From Bacteroidales bacterium UBA3653 (GTDB taxonomy: Bacteria; Bacteroidota; Bacteroidia; Bacteroidales; Paludibacteraceae): a stretch of DNA of 64,000 nucleotides. The translations under genes were made by a program, and so were the position numbers. The number at the start of each line of letters is the position of its first letter. Positions within the stretch are counted from its first letter, which is position 1. The DNA lies in NCBI GenBank assembly GCA_002373505.1, contig DFKE01000016.1:1-64000 (forward strand). Direction: 5' to 3'. Below are positions 15,083 to 23,434 of this stretch, piece by piece. The notes beneath the pieces were generated by a model. The model saw only the letters and a list, made by a program, of their open reading frames with translations, was not told the DNA's origin and did no database searches.

Positions 15083-16423
15083 ATGAAAACAAAATATATT
15101 TTAGGTGCAGCCTTGGTACTTGGTACTTTGTCACTTTGTACTTCGTGCGAGAACTATTTCGATGAGAAATACATGGATAACGGCGATCCGCAGATTCAGG
15201 TGGTCAAGACCTATGACTACACCTTGGCTGCCGGCGAATACAAGACCATCGCCGAAAACAAGACCAACAAAGCCTATGCAGTTTACATGGACTCTGTCAA
15301 CCATCTGAAGAACCGCTATCAGAAAGCCCTGGAGCGCGTAGGTCAGGAGGGGTGTTTCAACAACAATGCCTCAGCCGACATGTATGTGCCGGCATTCATC
15401 TACGCCAAATACCCGCAGCTGGATCCGGGTTCGGTCTTCAACGTCACCTACCTCACGGACGACGGTCTGCCGGCTTATCTGTTACCCTACAATGCAGCCA
15501 CACAGCTGACGCTGGATATCCAGGATGAGAGCGAGATCATCGGCAAACTGCCGCAGCCGGAAGAGGGTCAGGTGATCGGCGTCGTCTATAACGGCAATGA
15601 GGTGCTCTACACCAGCGAGGACGGCTATACCTGGACTCCCGCCACCCTGCCGGCGAACATGTACATGCTCCCGGCAGAAGCCAACGGACAGGTGGAGAAA
15701 TGGCTGCAGAACAAGTTCCCCTATGCGGTAGCAGACCAGGTCGTTGCCGTCATATGGTACGACTCCGCAGCCAAACATTATGTGGCATATGAATTCCATT
15801 TCGACGGCTCTTCGTGGAAGGCGGACACCGGCGTAGTGGAAGAGACCATGTCCTTCGCCCTCGCAGATGGATGGAAGGCGAACCTCTCTACCTACTACCG
15901 CCAGGCTATCGCCGGAGAAGGCAACTTAGGCAAGATCACCCTGCACCATTACGACCTGGAGGACGGAATCACCTATATCTGGCGTTTCGATAACCTATAT
16001 GGCATGCGCGGCTCTTCCTACGTGGGCGGACCACACTACGGAGAAGGGTGGTTCGTCACCCCGAAGATCAAACTGAAGAACGCCGTCGCTCCGGCGCTCA
16101 GTTTCGACCACGCGCTGAACTACGGACCTCTGGACGAGACACGCGAACAACAGATCACCGTCTGGGTATCTACTGATTACACCGACGATGCACGCTCGGC
16201 TACATGGACCCAACTGCCATGGAACAAATGGGATGGCGAAAAAGGCGTGCCGGATGCTAACAGCTGGACCTATTACAACTCCGGCAGAATGGACCTCAGC
16301 GCCTGGAACGGACAGACAATATACATCGGCTTCCGGTATAAGACCGAGTCAGGACAGACCTGCCCCACATGGGAGGTAAAGAACATCCTCGTAAACGAAC
16401 CGGAAGAAGAGACGGAAGAATAA
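15083..16423 (+). CDS. lipoprotein with C-terminal choice-of-anchor J-like domain
   Basis: A 446-residue surface or periplasmic lipoprotein. The lipobox LCTSC places the lipidated Cys at 22. The middle part contains a beta-rich region (VIGVVYNGNEVLYTSEDGYTW). The C-terminal 180 residues resemble a cleaved-adhesin/choice-of-anchor J jellyroll (GGPHYGEGWFVTPKI, ALSFDHALNYG, IYIGFRYKTES), close to DUF5017. It is the next gene after the TonB receptor and is probably its ligand-binding partner. The signal peptide itself is encoded by 7-base repeats (TTGGTAC-like, 15110-15150). Confidence 0.75.
   Translation: MKTKYILGAALVLGTLSLCTSCENYFDEKYMDNGDPQIQVVKTYDYTLAAGEYKTIAENKTNKAYAVYMDSVNHLKNRYQKALERVGQEGCFNNNASADMYVPAFIYAKYPQLDPGSVFNVTYLTDDGLPAYLLPYNAATQLTLDIQDESEIIGKLPQPEEGQVIGVVYNGNEVLYTSEDGYTWTPATLPANMYMLPAEANGQVEKWLQNKFPYAVADQVVAVIWYDSAAKHYVAYEFHFDGSSWKADTGVVEETMSFALADGWKANLSTYYRQAIAGEGNLGKITLHHYDLEDGITYIWRFDNLYGMRGSSYVGGPHYGEGWFVTPKIKLKNAVAPALSFDHALNYGPLDETREQQITVWVSTDYTDDARSATWTQLPWNKWDGEKGVPDANSWTYYNSGRMDLSAWNGQTIYIGFRYKTESGQTCPTWEVKNILVNEPEEETEE
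15110..15150. repeat. heptamer repeat forming the lipoprotein signal peptide
   Basis: TTGGTAC, TTGGTAC, TTTGTCA, CTTTGTA, CTTCGTG-like units translate to the hydrophobic core and lipobox of the lipoprotein at 15083. Confidence 0.75.
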
Positions 16424-16504
16424 CATCAAAGTTATGCTTTAATAGAAAGAAATGTTTCGTTTCGTATTAATTCAGCATTAAAAAGCAAAAAAATGTTCTG
16501 AAAT

Positions 16505-16535
16505 TTGCGTATTAAAAGAAATTTATGTAACTTTG
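16505..16535 (+). promoter_or_regulatory. Bacteroidota-type promoter of the secreted protein at 16571
   Basis: TTG (16505-16507), 20 bases, TAACTTTG (16528-16535). It places transcription after the first possible in-frame codons and so supports the start at 16571. Confidence 0.85.
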
Positions 16536-16570
16536 TGCACTTTTTGAACATCTACATTAAGAATACGAAT

Positions 16571-19525
16571 ATGAAACATTTCTTTTCTTTTATGTGCGCC
16601 GTGCTATTAAGCACCGGTCTCTACGCACAACAACTTAACGAAGGTTTTGAAGGTGAAGGTTTTCCGCCGGAAGGCTGGTCCGTTATCGACGGATATGCAG
16701 GCTATGGATGGAAGAAGAGCGCCAAGTTTCAACAGAACTGCGCAAAAATCCAGGAAGTGGCAGGTACCGAGAACTGGCTCATCACCCCTCAACTCAAGCC
16801 AGCCGCCGGTGAGAGTCTGAGCTTTCAGGCATGTATCGGCGACTATGCCTCTTCGGGCGAATTGCGCATTGAGGTGTCGCTCAGCGGCACAGAGCCCAGT
16901 TCCTTTGAGGTATTGGACACGTATTATACCTCCAAATCGAAAGGCGATGCGGCGCATCAGCTTTGGAAATCGGAATGGCGAACTTATACGATTGACCTCT
17001 CTCAATATGTAGGCAGCTCCATCTATATCGGTTTTCACCAAGCCGGTTCGACCGATGTGATCTTCCTGGATAATATCAGCGGCGTGTCACTTCGCGGCAC
17101 ATCTACCTGCGAGAACCCGTCGAACATCGTACTGAGCAATCTCGAGGCACATCAGGTGACTTTCACATGGCAAGGCGATGCTACCCAATACCAATACCTG
17201 CTCATCGAGAAAGGCGAAGAGGTGGACTGGAGCGCCGCTACGCTTATCTCTGCAAAGACCGTCACGCTGAGCGGCTTGTACGAAGAGACCGAATATGAGT
17301 TCTACGTACGTTCCTACTGCTCGGCTGAAGCCCAGAGTCTGGCACCCAAAACGGCGTTCAAGACCCCATGCGAGTCCTTTGCCATTCCATGGCTTGAGAC
17401 CTTCACACGGGATCAGAGCGGTTCGGGTTTTGACGTAGCAGCACCGGACTGCTGGACAGTAACAAGCGGTATGATCAGCATAGTGAAAGACAAGACCTAC
17501 GATGATGAAGGAAATGCCTCTACCATCAACGGACAGGCTCATCTGCAGGCTATAGGTGGCGGTCCGAACAGCGCACAGGTATTTGCTATGCCGACATTCA
17601 ATGCTCCGCTGAACACGCTGGAGGTTGCTTTTGACTACAAGACCAGCCTTACCACGGACGGTTGTGGGGTACTAGAAGTGGGATATATGACCAACCCGGG
17701 TAAAGCCTCGACTTTCGTTTCGCTGCAGACCCTGACTCGCTCGCTTACCTATACGCATGCGGTCGTTCCGTTAGAAGATCTGCCGAGTACGGCTAAGTAT
17801 ATCGCCTTCCGTTTTGCCGGCGGTACAAGTGACTACTGCTCGCTGCAAATGGATAATTTCGTAGTGGCTCTGATCGGTCACTCGGGTGAAGTGGATCCTT
17901 CTCAAGAGGACATCCCCGATGCATCGATCTGGAACCTCAGTTATTGCGAGGCGCAGTTTACTTGGTATTCATATAACAACACGGCTTTCGCTATCGGTCT
18001 TTTCGAAGCTTCCGAGCAAGCACTTATCGCAGGTATCGTAGCTACCACCGGAGAGTGCGACCGTTTTGCGCAACAGGACGGCATCGGTTTCTCCGAAGAC
18101 GATGACTACGAGAACCATTACTACTGCTCCACCAAGTGGATCCTCAATGCGGACGAAGCAGGCATGCAGCGAGGCGACGGATGGAACGCAAGCGTCATCA
18201 ATATCGGTACTGCCGCTTCGCCTGTGCTCGGTCTCCGACCGGGTACCTACCAAGTGCAAGTATATGCTTTGGTACAAGGCGAGAGCGGCTATTCAAGAGG
18301 CGAACTGTTAGCTACTATACCTTTCACTTTGGTCTCCAAAGAGGTCGCCAACCTCGCTGCTACAGTAGCCGCCGACAAGACTACCGCTACTCTCACATGG
18401 GATGCACCGGAGTTCGATCAGGGCGAGAGGCTCTATGTGCGTGTATGGTCCGGAGAAACTGTAGCATATGATAATTTCGACGCCAAAGACCGCCCTGTGT
18501 CCCCGCTGACAGTCAATGTAGTGGAAGGGAAATCATACAATGCGGTCGTACAAGTGGTAGATAAGAATAACAACCCGCTCGGACAAGAGGTTTCATGCTC
18601 CTTCACCGTAGGCGTCAACAACTACGAACCGACGAACCTGCACGCGGAGGTCTTCGGCGGAGATAATGTCACTTTCTCGTGGGAGGCAGCGACTCAGGCT
18701 GACCGCTATGTGATCACTCTCTTCTGCGATGGCGAGTTCTACTCTACCCTCACTGTCAACGGTTTGGCTAAGACCACTACGATGCCGAAGAATGGCACTT
18801 GGACTTGGACCGTACAAGCGTTTAACCAAGGCGAGAACGGCAACTATTTCGAAGCATCCAATGCCGTCTCCGGAAACGAATTCGTTTCACAGGCGGTCGA
18901 CATCCCTTCTGACGCTGTCGTCATGGATATATGGGGAATGGAAGCAGCATATCTGGATGAATACGAAGACCAGTTCCCTCAGGGCTTATACGGATGGTAT
19001 ATCACTTTCGCCACCAATGAAGCCGGTGGCACCGGATATCCGATGCCTACCTTCGTGATTTATACCAATAAAGAGCGAGCTATCTCCGGAGTATATAACG
19101 TAGCACGGGAGAATATCGACCTGGAGAGTTGCTATATCAACACTAACGGACGGCAGTCGGATGCTGTTATGGCCACCGATGCGGAGTTACGTCTCCAGTT
19201 CGATGGCTATGACGAAGAGAAGATGGAGGCAGGCCCGTACGCATACGGCTACTACACCGGCTCCTTCCGTCTCGTAGGCGCTGATGGCAAGACGTATATA
19301 GGTAAGATTTTTGAGCAGTTCTGCAACTCCTTCAATTTCTCTACATATAGCAGCAGTATTCGCGATCACGTAGGCATGTACGATGAAGATCCAAATGCAC
19401 TTTGGGGCATTGACCAAATAGCAGTGCCGACCGATAAAACTCAAAAGATCTTCCAAGAAGGTCAACTCTATATCATCCGTCCGGATGGTGCAATCTATAA
19501 CGCCACCGGCGTGAGGGTTAAATAA
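16571..19525 (+). CDS. large secreted adhesin-like protein with anchor-J and fibronectin-type domains
   Basis: A 984-residue secreted protein starting MKHFFSFMCAVLLSTGLYAQ; the start is set by the promoter and signal peptide. Residues 20-180 form a cleaved-adhesin/choice-of-anchor J domain (GFPPEGWSVIDG, GTENWLITPQL, IGFHQAGS). A fibronectin type III-like domain follows near 190-285 (NLEAHQVTFTWQGDATQYQYL), a second jellyroll near 285-450, and two more Fn3-like units near 600-780 (ATLTWDAPEF, VTFSWEAATQADRY). The C-terminal tail QLYIIRPDGAIYNATGVRVK resembles the short sorting tails of type IX-secreted proteins. It probably binds a substrate or surface partner outside the cell. Confidence 0.85.
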   Translation: MKHFFSFMCAVLLSTGLYAQQLNEGFEGEGFPPEGWSVIDGYAGYGWKKSAKFQQNCAKIQEVAGTENWLITPQLKPAAGESLSFQACIGDYASSGELRIEVSLSGTEPSSFEVLDTYYTSKSKGDAAHQLWKSEWRTYTIDLSQYVGSSIYIGFHQAGSTDVIFLDNISGVSLRGTSTCENPSNIVLSNLEAHQVTFTWQGDATQYQYLLIEKGEEVDWSAATLISAKTVTLSGLYEETEYEFYVRSYCSAEAQSLAPKTAFKTPCESFAIPWLETFTRDQSGSGFDVAAPDCWTVTSGMISIVKDKTYDDEGNASTINGQAHLQAIGGGPNSAQVFAMPTFNAPLNTLEVAFDYKTSLTTDGCGVLEVGYMTNPGKASTFVSLQTLTRSLTYTHAVVPLEDLPSTAKYIAFRFAGGTSDYCSLQMDNFVVALIGHSGEVDPSQEDIPDASIWNLSYCEAQFTWYSYNNTAFAIGLFEASEQALIAGIVATTGECDRFAQQDGIGFSEDDDYENHYYCSTKWILNADEAGMQRGDGWNASVINIGTAASPVLGLRPGTYQVQVYALVQGESGYSRGELLATIPFTLVSKEVANLAATVAADKTTATLTWDAPEFDQGERLYVRVWSGETVAYDNFDAKDRPVSPLTVNVVEGKSYNAVVQVVDKNNNPLGQEVSCSFTVGVNNYEPTNLHAEVFGGDNVTFSWEAATQADRYVITLFCDGEFYSTLTVNGLAKTTTMPKNGTWTWTVQAFNQGENGNYFEASNAVSGNEFVSQAVDIPSDAVVMDIWGMEAAYLDEYEDQFPQGLYGWYITFATNEAGGTGYPMPTFVIYTNKERAISGVYNVARENIDLESCYINTNGRQSDAVMATDAELRLQFDGYDEEKMEAGPYAYGYYTGSFRLVGADGKTYIGKIFEQFCNSFNFSTYSSSIRDHVGMYDEDPNALWGIDQIAVPTDKTQKIFQEGQLYIIRPDGAIYNATGVRVK

Positions 19526-19530
19526 AAAAG

Positions 19531-19558
19531 AAAGGCTGCCGGGTGGCAGCCTTTTTTT
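19531..19558 (+). terminator. bidirectional intrinsic terminator
   Basis: AAAGGCTGCC, loop GGGT, GGCAGCCTTT then T-run. A-rich flank on the other side makes it usable for the converging DUF4301 gene too. Confidence 0.95.
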
Positions 19559-19564
19559 ATCTTT

Positions 19565-19600
19565 TGTACTTCGTACTTCGTACATCCGTCCTTCGTACCT
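19565..19600. repeat. intergenic heptamer repeat (TTCGTAC units)
   Basis: ACTTCGT/CCTTCGT units fill the gap between the terminator and the end of the DUF4301 gene. Confidence 0.8.
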
Positions 19601-20962
19601 CTATTGGTGTTCCGGACGCAGCAGGTCGTTTACCGTCTTGACGGGGTTGAAGGTACTTACCGGCACCTCTACGAAGATCGTGTTCCAGCGGCTCATAGCG
19701 CCGTTCCATAGACCCGGCAGCTCCAGCGCAAGGAGTTCCTTGCCGTCCTTCGACTTGTTGGAGATGAAGCCTGTCTGCGGATCGACGAACGAAGGCAGAT
19801 CGAACGGCTTGCCTTCATAGTCGCGGATAGCGCATACCAGATCCACCGGATTGAAGTGGGTGCTCTGTTTCATCAGTTCGGGGTCGCTGATCTGGCTGGA
19901 CTCCAGTATCTGATACGATATAGAGCCGTCGGCTTCGCGCACGAGGAACGGACCGCCGCCGGGTTCTCCGGTGTTCTTCACCACTCCGCAGACACGGATA
20001 GGCCTGTTCAGCTTGGCGCGCTCCTCATCGCTCAGGTTGGGGTCACGCAGCGCCTCGAAGACGCGTTTCTGCTCCGTCACCAGCACACCTGCCAGGATCT
20101 GTTTGTAGCGGATGGTGTCTTTCTTCAGCCGGTCGGGTACGACATTGTCGATGTTCTTGATAAAGACGATGTCTGCGTCCTGCCGGTTCAGGTTCTCTAT
20201 CAGCGCTCCGTGGCCTCCCGGACGGAAGAGCAGCTTGCCGTCCTTCGTGCGGAACGGCGTACCGTCCGGATTAGCGGCAATAGTGTCAGTGCTCGGCAGC
20301 TGTTCGCTGAAAGTCACATCGTACTTCACGCCGTATTTGGCTTCGAACTTAGGCAGGTTCTCCGCTATATGCTGCCGGAAGAGCGGCAGGTGGTCATGGC
20401 TCACCGTGAAATGCAGATAGACCGTCGGTCTCTCGCCTTCCTTCGCCGGAGCCACGCAGTACTGCGCACCTTCCACGAGGTGCTCTAACGCAGGCGTGCG
20501 CGCGCCGTCGCGATATTTATGGAATAGCAGCAGACCCTTCGGCAGCTCGCCGTAGTGCATGTCGTTCAGCAGATACCGCACCGCCTCCTGGCCTTCCTTG
20601 CCCGCCAACAGCGGACCGAAAGCGAACTGATCCTTATGCGCCAGAAAATCCTGAATGAACGGCGTCTCGATTCCGTCCTCCAGGTATTGGAACAGGTTCT
20701 TGAACATACGGCTTGCCGCACCCGAAGCGGGAACGAACTTCAGAATCTTATGTCCCTCCTTCAGATATTGCTGCCATGCCTCGATATACTGCTCCTGCTC
20801 GGCACGCTTGGGAGCCAGAATACCCTTTTTCGTCGAAGCCGGAGCTACGATGTCCAACTCAGGAAAGCCGTTTCGGAAACATTCCAACTGCGCCTCCGCT
20901 TTCTCTACGGAAATGCCTCGAGCCTGTAACTGCTCCAGGTCTTGTGTGCTAAAATTCTCCAT
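19601..20962 (-). CDS. DUF4301 family protein, nucleotidyltransferase-like
   Basis: A 453-residue cytosolic protein of the Bacteroidota family DUF4301. Two segments recall UDP-sugar pyrophosphorylases: an N-terminal FVPASGAASRMFK near residue 78, in the place of the nucleotide-binding loop, and RPGGHGALIENL followed by DIVFIKNIDNV near 245-270, like the sugar-binding GGHGD and NIDN motifs. The likely function is therefore transfer of a nucleotide to a sugar phosphate, but substrate and activity are unproven. It is transcribed from the divergent promoter at 20993-21023 and ends at the shared terminator. Confidence 0.8.
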   Translation of the reverse strand: MENFSTQDLEQLQARGISVEKAEAQLECFRNGFPELDIVAPASTKKGILAPKRAEQEQYIEAWQQYLKEGHKILKFVPASGAASRMFKNLFQYLEDGIETPFIQDFLAHKDQFAFGPLLAGKEGQEAVRYLLNDMHYGELPKGLLLFHKYRDGARTPALEHLVEGAQYCVAPAKEGERPTVYLHFTVSHDHLPLFRQHIAENLPKFEAKYGVKYDVTFSEQLPSTDTIAANPDGTPFRTKDGKLLFRPGGHGALIENLNRQDADIVFIKNIDNVVPDRLKKDTIRYKQILAGVLVTEQKRVFEALRDPNLSDEERAKLNRPIRVCGVVKNTGEPGGGPFLVREADGSISYQILESSQISDPELMKQSTHFNPVDLVCAIRDYEGKPFDLPSFVDPQTGFISNKSKDGKELLALELPGLWNGAMSRWNTIFVEVPVSTFNPVKTVNDLLRPEHQ

Positions 20963-20992
20963 GATCTATATAGATTTAAATGATATGCACTG

Positions 20993-21023
20993 CAAAAGTA
21001 CACTTTTTTTTGCATATGTGCAA
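20993..21023 (-). promoter_or_regulatory. divergent promoter, leftward (DUF4301)
   Basis: Minus strand TTG (21021-21023), 20 bases, TACTTTTG (20993-21000). Overlaps the rightward promoter over the TTGCATATGTGCAA segment. Confidence 0.85.
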
Positions 21024-21040
21024 ATTTTTTTGTAATTTTG
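21010..21040 (+). promoter_or_regulatory. divergent promoter, rightward (sugar kinase)
   Basis: TTG (21010-21012), 20 bases, TAATTTTG (21033-21040). Both -33 boxes are the two ends of the near-palindrome at 21010-21023. Confidence 0.85.
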
Positions 21041-21090
21041 CGGCGATTAAAATGCAAAAATGTGCAAATTGTAAATGTATAAATGACTAA

Positions 21091-21981
21091 ATGTCTATGA
21101 TTCTAATTGCAGACAGCGGCAGTACCAAAGTGCATTGGTGCCTTTTGACCGCCAGCGGACAATGCTCCGACGTCTTTACGGACGGTATCAACCCTCTTTT
21201 CCAGACAACGATAGCGATGCAGAACAGCATCTCTAACCAACTCCTACCGCAGATCAGCTCGCTCCTCTGGGCGGGCACACTGACGCATGTGTTTTTCTAC
21301 GGAGCCGGTTGTACGCCGGAGAAGAAAGTGTTTGTGCAAAAAGCCCTCGAAGCGGTTTTCAAGAAAGCAGAGGTGCATGTCGAGTCCGACATGCTGGGTG
21401 CTGCGCGGGGGCTGCTGGGACATAACGCCGGAGTAGCATGTATCTTAGGCACAGGCTCCGGCAGCTGTTTCTACGACGGCGAGAAGATTGCATGGGCGGT
21501 TCCATCGCTCGGATACATTCTCGGAGACGAAGGATCGGCGGCGGTACTGGGCAAGAGACTTGTAGGTGACCTGTTGAAGAATCAGTTGGGCGACGACCTT
21601 AAGGAGGCTTTCTTCAAGGAATATGAGACCTCTATAGCGGATATCATCGAGAAAGTATATCGCCAACCCTTCCCTAACCGCTTCCTGGCTAAGCTGTCCC
21701 GCTTCTGCGCCGATCACATAGACGACCCGCGCATCCGTGCACTCGTCTATGACCATTTTGTACAGTTCATCCGGCGTAACCTGAAGCAGTATTTCGAGCC
21801 GTCAGCCATCAGCCATCAGCATTCAAAGGTGGGTTTTGTGGGGTCTATCGCCTACTACTACCGCCCGATTCTGGAGGAAGCGATGGCGGCGGAAGGCATA
21901 CAGGTCGGCACGATCCTGCAGGATCCTGTAGAGGGACTCAAAGAGTACCATAAATCCGCCGTCGTACCCACAACGGAATAA
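21091..21981 (+). CDS. BadF/BadG-type sugar kinase (N-acetylglucosamine kinase-like)
   Basis: A 296-residue ASKHA-fold kinase. MILIADSGSTKVHW at the start is the phosphate-1 motif; ACILGTGSGSCFYDG near 115 and GYILGDEGSAAVLG near 140 are the second phosphate and sugar motifs of N-acetylglucosamine kinases. The probable reaction is ATP-dependent phosphorylation of an amino sugar in the cytosol, which fits recycling of cell-wall sugar next to SpoIID/LytB and MurF/Alr genes. An AGCCATC heptamer repeat adds the residues SAISHQHS at about 237-245, just before the conserved GFVGSIA strand. Confidence 0.85.
   Translation: MSMILIADSGSTKVHWCLLTASGQCSDVFTDGINPLFQTTIAMQNSISNQLLPQISSLLWAGTLTHVFFYGAGCTPEKKVFVQKALEAVFKKAEVHVESDMLGAARGLLGHNAGVACILGTGSGSCFYDGEKIAWAVPSLGYILGDEGSAAVLGKRLVGDLLKNQLGDDLKEAFFKEYETSIADIIEKVYRQPFPNRFLAKLSRFCADHIDDPRIRALVYDHFVQFIRRNLKQYFEPSAISHQHSKVGFVGSIAYYYRPILEEAMAAEGIQVGTILQDPVEGLKEYHKSAVVPTTE
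21800..21825. repeat. in-frame AGCCATC repeat in the sugar kinase
   Basis: Two and a half AGCCATC units translate as SAISHQHS, between an aromatic helix end and the conserved GFVGS strand. Confidence 0.8.
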
Positions 21982-22012
21982 TTCGTAATTCGTAATTTTT
22001 AATTCGTAATTT
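21982..22012. repeat. intergenic heptamer repeat (CGTAATT units)
   Basis: CGTAATT units separate the kinase stop codon from the glycosyltransferase start and leave no room for a promoter, so the two genes are probably one transcript. Confidence 0.85.
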
Positions 22013-22015
22013 GAA

Positions 22016-23407
22016 ATGATCGATACATTTTATCTGCCGGGCAGAGTCTGCTCAACCGCTGCTATCCGTGAGATAGCACAAAAAACCGCTGCTCCATACA
22101 CCATGATCTGTCTCAAACCCGAAATCGAATGGGTCTATCTGGGACAGGAGCGAATGATCCAGGTGCTCCAAATGACCGGTGCTACCATGGTCTATGCGGA
22201 CCGGTTTAATAAATTCAAAATTCAAAATTCAAAATTCAAAATTACGGAAGCGCCCGTCATCGACTACCAGCTTGGTGCACTGCGGGACGACTTTGATTTC
22301 GGAGCTGTGCTCCTTTGGGACACCGCCAAACTCAAAGCGTTCGTTGCCGAGATGGACACCGAGTATGAATACGCCGGACTGTATGACCTGCGACTCCGCG
22401 CCAGCCAACTCTCAATTCTCAATTCTCAATTCTCAATTCTCCACATTCCCGAATATCTCTATTACGAGGTGGAGACCGACACCCGCAAGTCCGGCGAGAA
22501 ACTCTTCGACTATGTCGATCCGCGCAACAGAGCGGTACAGATAGAGATGGAGGCGTGCGTCACGGTTCATCTCAAGCGCATCGGGGCGTACTTGCAACCG
22601 GACGAATACCAGCCTCTGCCGGAGGCGGGTGAGTTCCCGGTGACTGCCTCGGTCATCATTCCTTGTAAGAACCGCGCCCGCACGATTGCCGACGCCGTAC
22701 GCTCCGCGCTCTCGCAGAAAGTGCGTGCTCCCTACTCGTTCAACGTCATCGTCGTCGATGACAACTCCACCGACGGCACCGCGGAGATCCTTAACGAAAT
22801 GGTAAATGGTAAATGTCCAAATGGTAAATTGATTGTCATTTCCCAGGACAAGACCTGGCACGCTATCGGCGGCAACTGGAACGTAGCGATCCACGATCCG
22901 CGTTGCGGCAAGTACGCTATCCAGCTCGACTCCGACGACACCTATTTTGACGAACACACCGTCCAGAAATTCATCGATACTTTTGAGATGGTAAATGGTA
23001 AATGTCAAAATGGTAAATGCCTTTACGGCATGGTGATCGGTACTTACCAACTCACCAACATGGCGGGCGAGATCCTGCCTCCGGGCGTGATCGACCACCG
23101 CGAGTGGACAGACGAGAACGGCCGCAACAACGCCCTCCGCATCAACGGTCTGGGTGCTCCGCGCGGTTTCTACGTACCGCTGCTCCGGACGATCAACTAC
23201 CCTACCACCAAGTACGGCGAGGACTACGCTGTCGGACTTCGTATCAGCCGCAACTGGCGCATAGGACGCATCTACGACGTACTCTATAACTGCCGCCGGT
23301 GGGAAGACAACTCCGATGCCAACTGCGACATAGTAGCCATGAACCGCAACAACTGGTACAAAGACCGGCTCCGTACATTCGAACTTCTGGCACGACTCCA
23401 TCAATAA
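22016..23407 (+). CDS. family 2 glycosyltransferase with extra N-terminal domain
   Basis: A 463-residue protein. The second half is a GT-A family 2 glycosyltransferase: ASVIIPCKNRARTIADAV near 212-230, VIVVDDNSTDGT near 243, and QLDSDDTYFDEHT near 302 holding the DXD-like metal site. The first 200 residues are not a standard domain; they resemble a nucleotide-sugar or acceptor module but I cannot name it. The substrate sugar is unknown. Four different repeat insertions keep the frame: NKFKIQNSKFKI (65-76), LSILNSQFSIL (132-142) and two MVNGKC-type peptides near 261-272 and 324-335, all in loops between conserved strands. Confidence 0.85.
   Translation: MIDTFYLPGRVCSTAAIREIAQKTAAPYTMICLKPEIEWVYLGQERMIQVLQMTGATMVYADRFNKFKIQNSKFKITEAPVIDYQLGALRDDFDFGAVLLWDTAKLKAFVAEMDTEYEYAGLYDLRLRASQLSILNSQFSILHIPEYLYYEVETDTRKSGEKLFDYVDPRNRAVQIEMEACVTVHLKRIGAYLQPDEYQPLPEAGEFPVTASVIIPCKNRARTIADAVRSALSQKVRAPYSFNVIVVDDNSTDGTAEILNEMVNGKCPNGKLIVISQDKTWHAIGGNWNVAIHDPRCGKYAIQLDSDDTYFDEHTVQKFIDTFEMVNGKCQNGKCLYGMVIGTYQLTNMAGEILPPGVIDHREWTDENGRNNALRINGLGAPRGFYVPLLRTINYPTTKYGEDYAVGLRISRNWRIGRIYDVLYNCRRWEDNSDANCDIVAMNRNNWYKDRLRTFELLARLHQ
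22208..22243. repeat. in-frame ATTCAAA repeat in the glycosyltransferase
   Basis: Five 7-base units; peptide NKFKIQNSKFKI. Confidence 0.9.
22409..22441. repeat. in-frame TCAATTC repeat in the glycosyltransferase
   Basis: Four and a half units; peptide LSILNSQFSIL. Confidence 0.9.
22797..22830. repeat. in-frame AAATGGT repeat in the glycosyltransferase
   Basis: Peptide EMVNGKCPNGKL, between the DDNSTDGT strand and the next conserved strand. Confidence 0.85.
22987..23020. repeat. second in-frame AAATGGT repeat in the glycosyltransferase
   Basis: Peptide EMVNGKCQNGKC, almost the same as the previous insertion 190 bases upstream. Confidence 0.85.
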
Positions 23408-23432
23408 TTCGTAATTCGTAATTTGTAATTCA
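23408..23432. repeat. intergenic heptamer repeat (CGTAATT units)
   Basis: Fills the gap before the TTG start of the SpoIID/LytB gene. Confidence 0.8.
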
Positions 23433-23434
23433 CA

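Noticed and set aside
12295..16423. Classical SusC/SusD polysaccharide pair
   Set aside because: The lipoprotein after the receptor lacks SusD features and instead has an anchor-J-like domain.
22433..23404. Minus-strand open frame opposite the glycosyltransferase
   Set aside because: Shadow of a gene with clear GT2 motifs.
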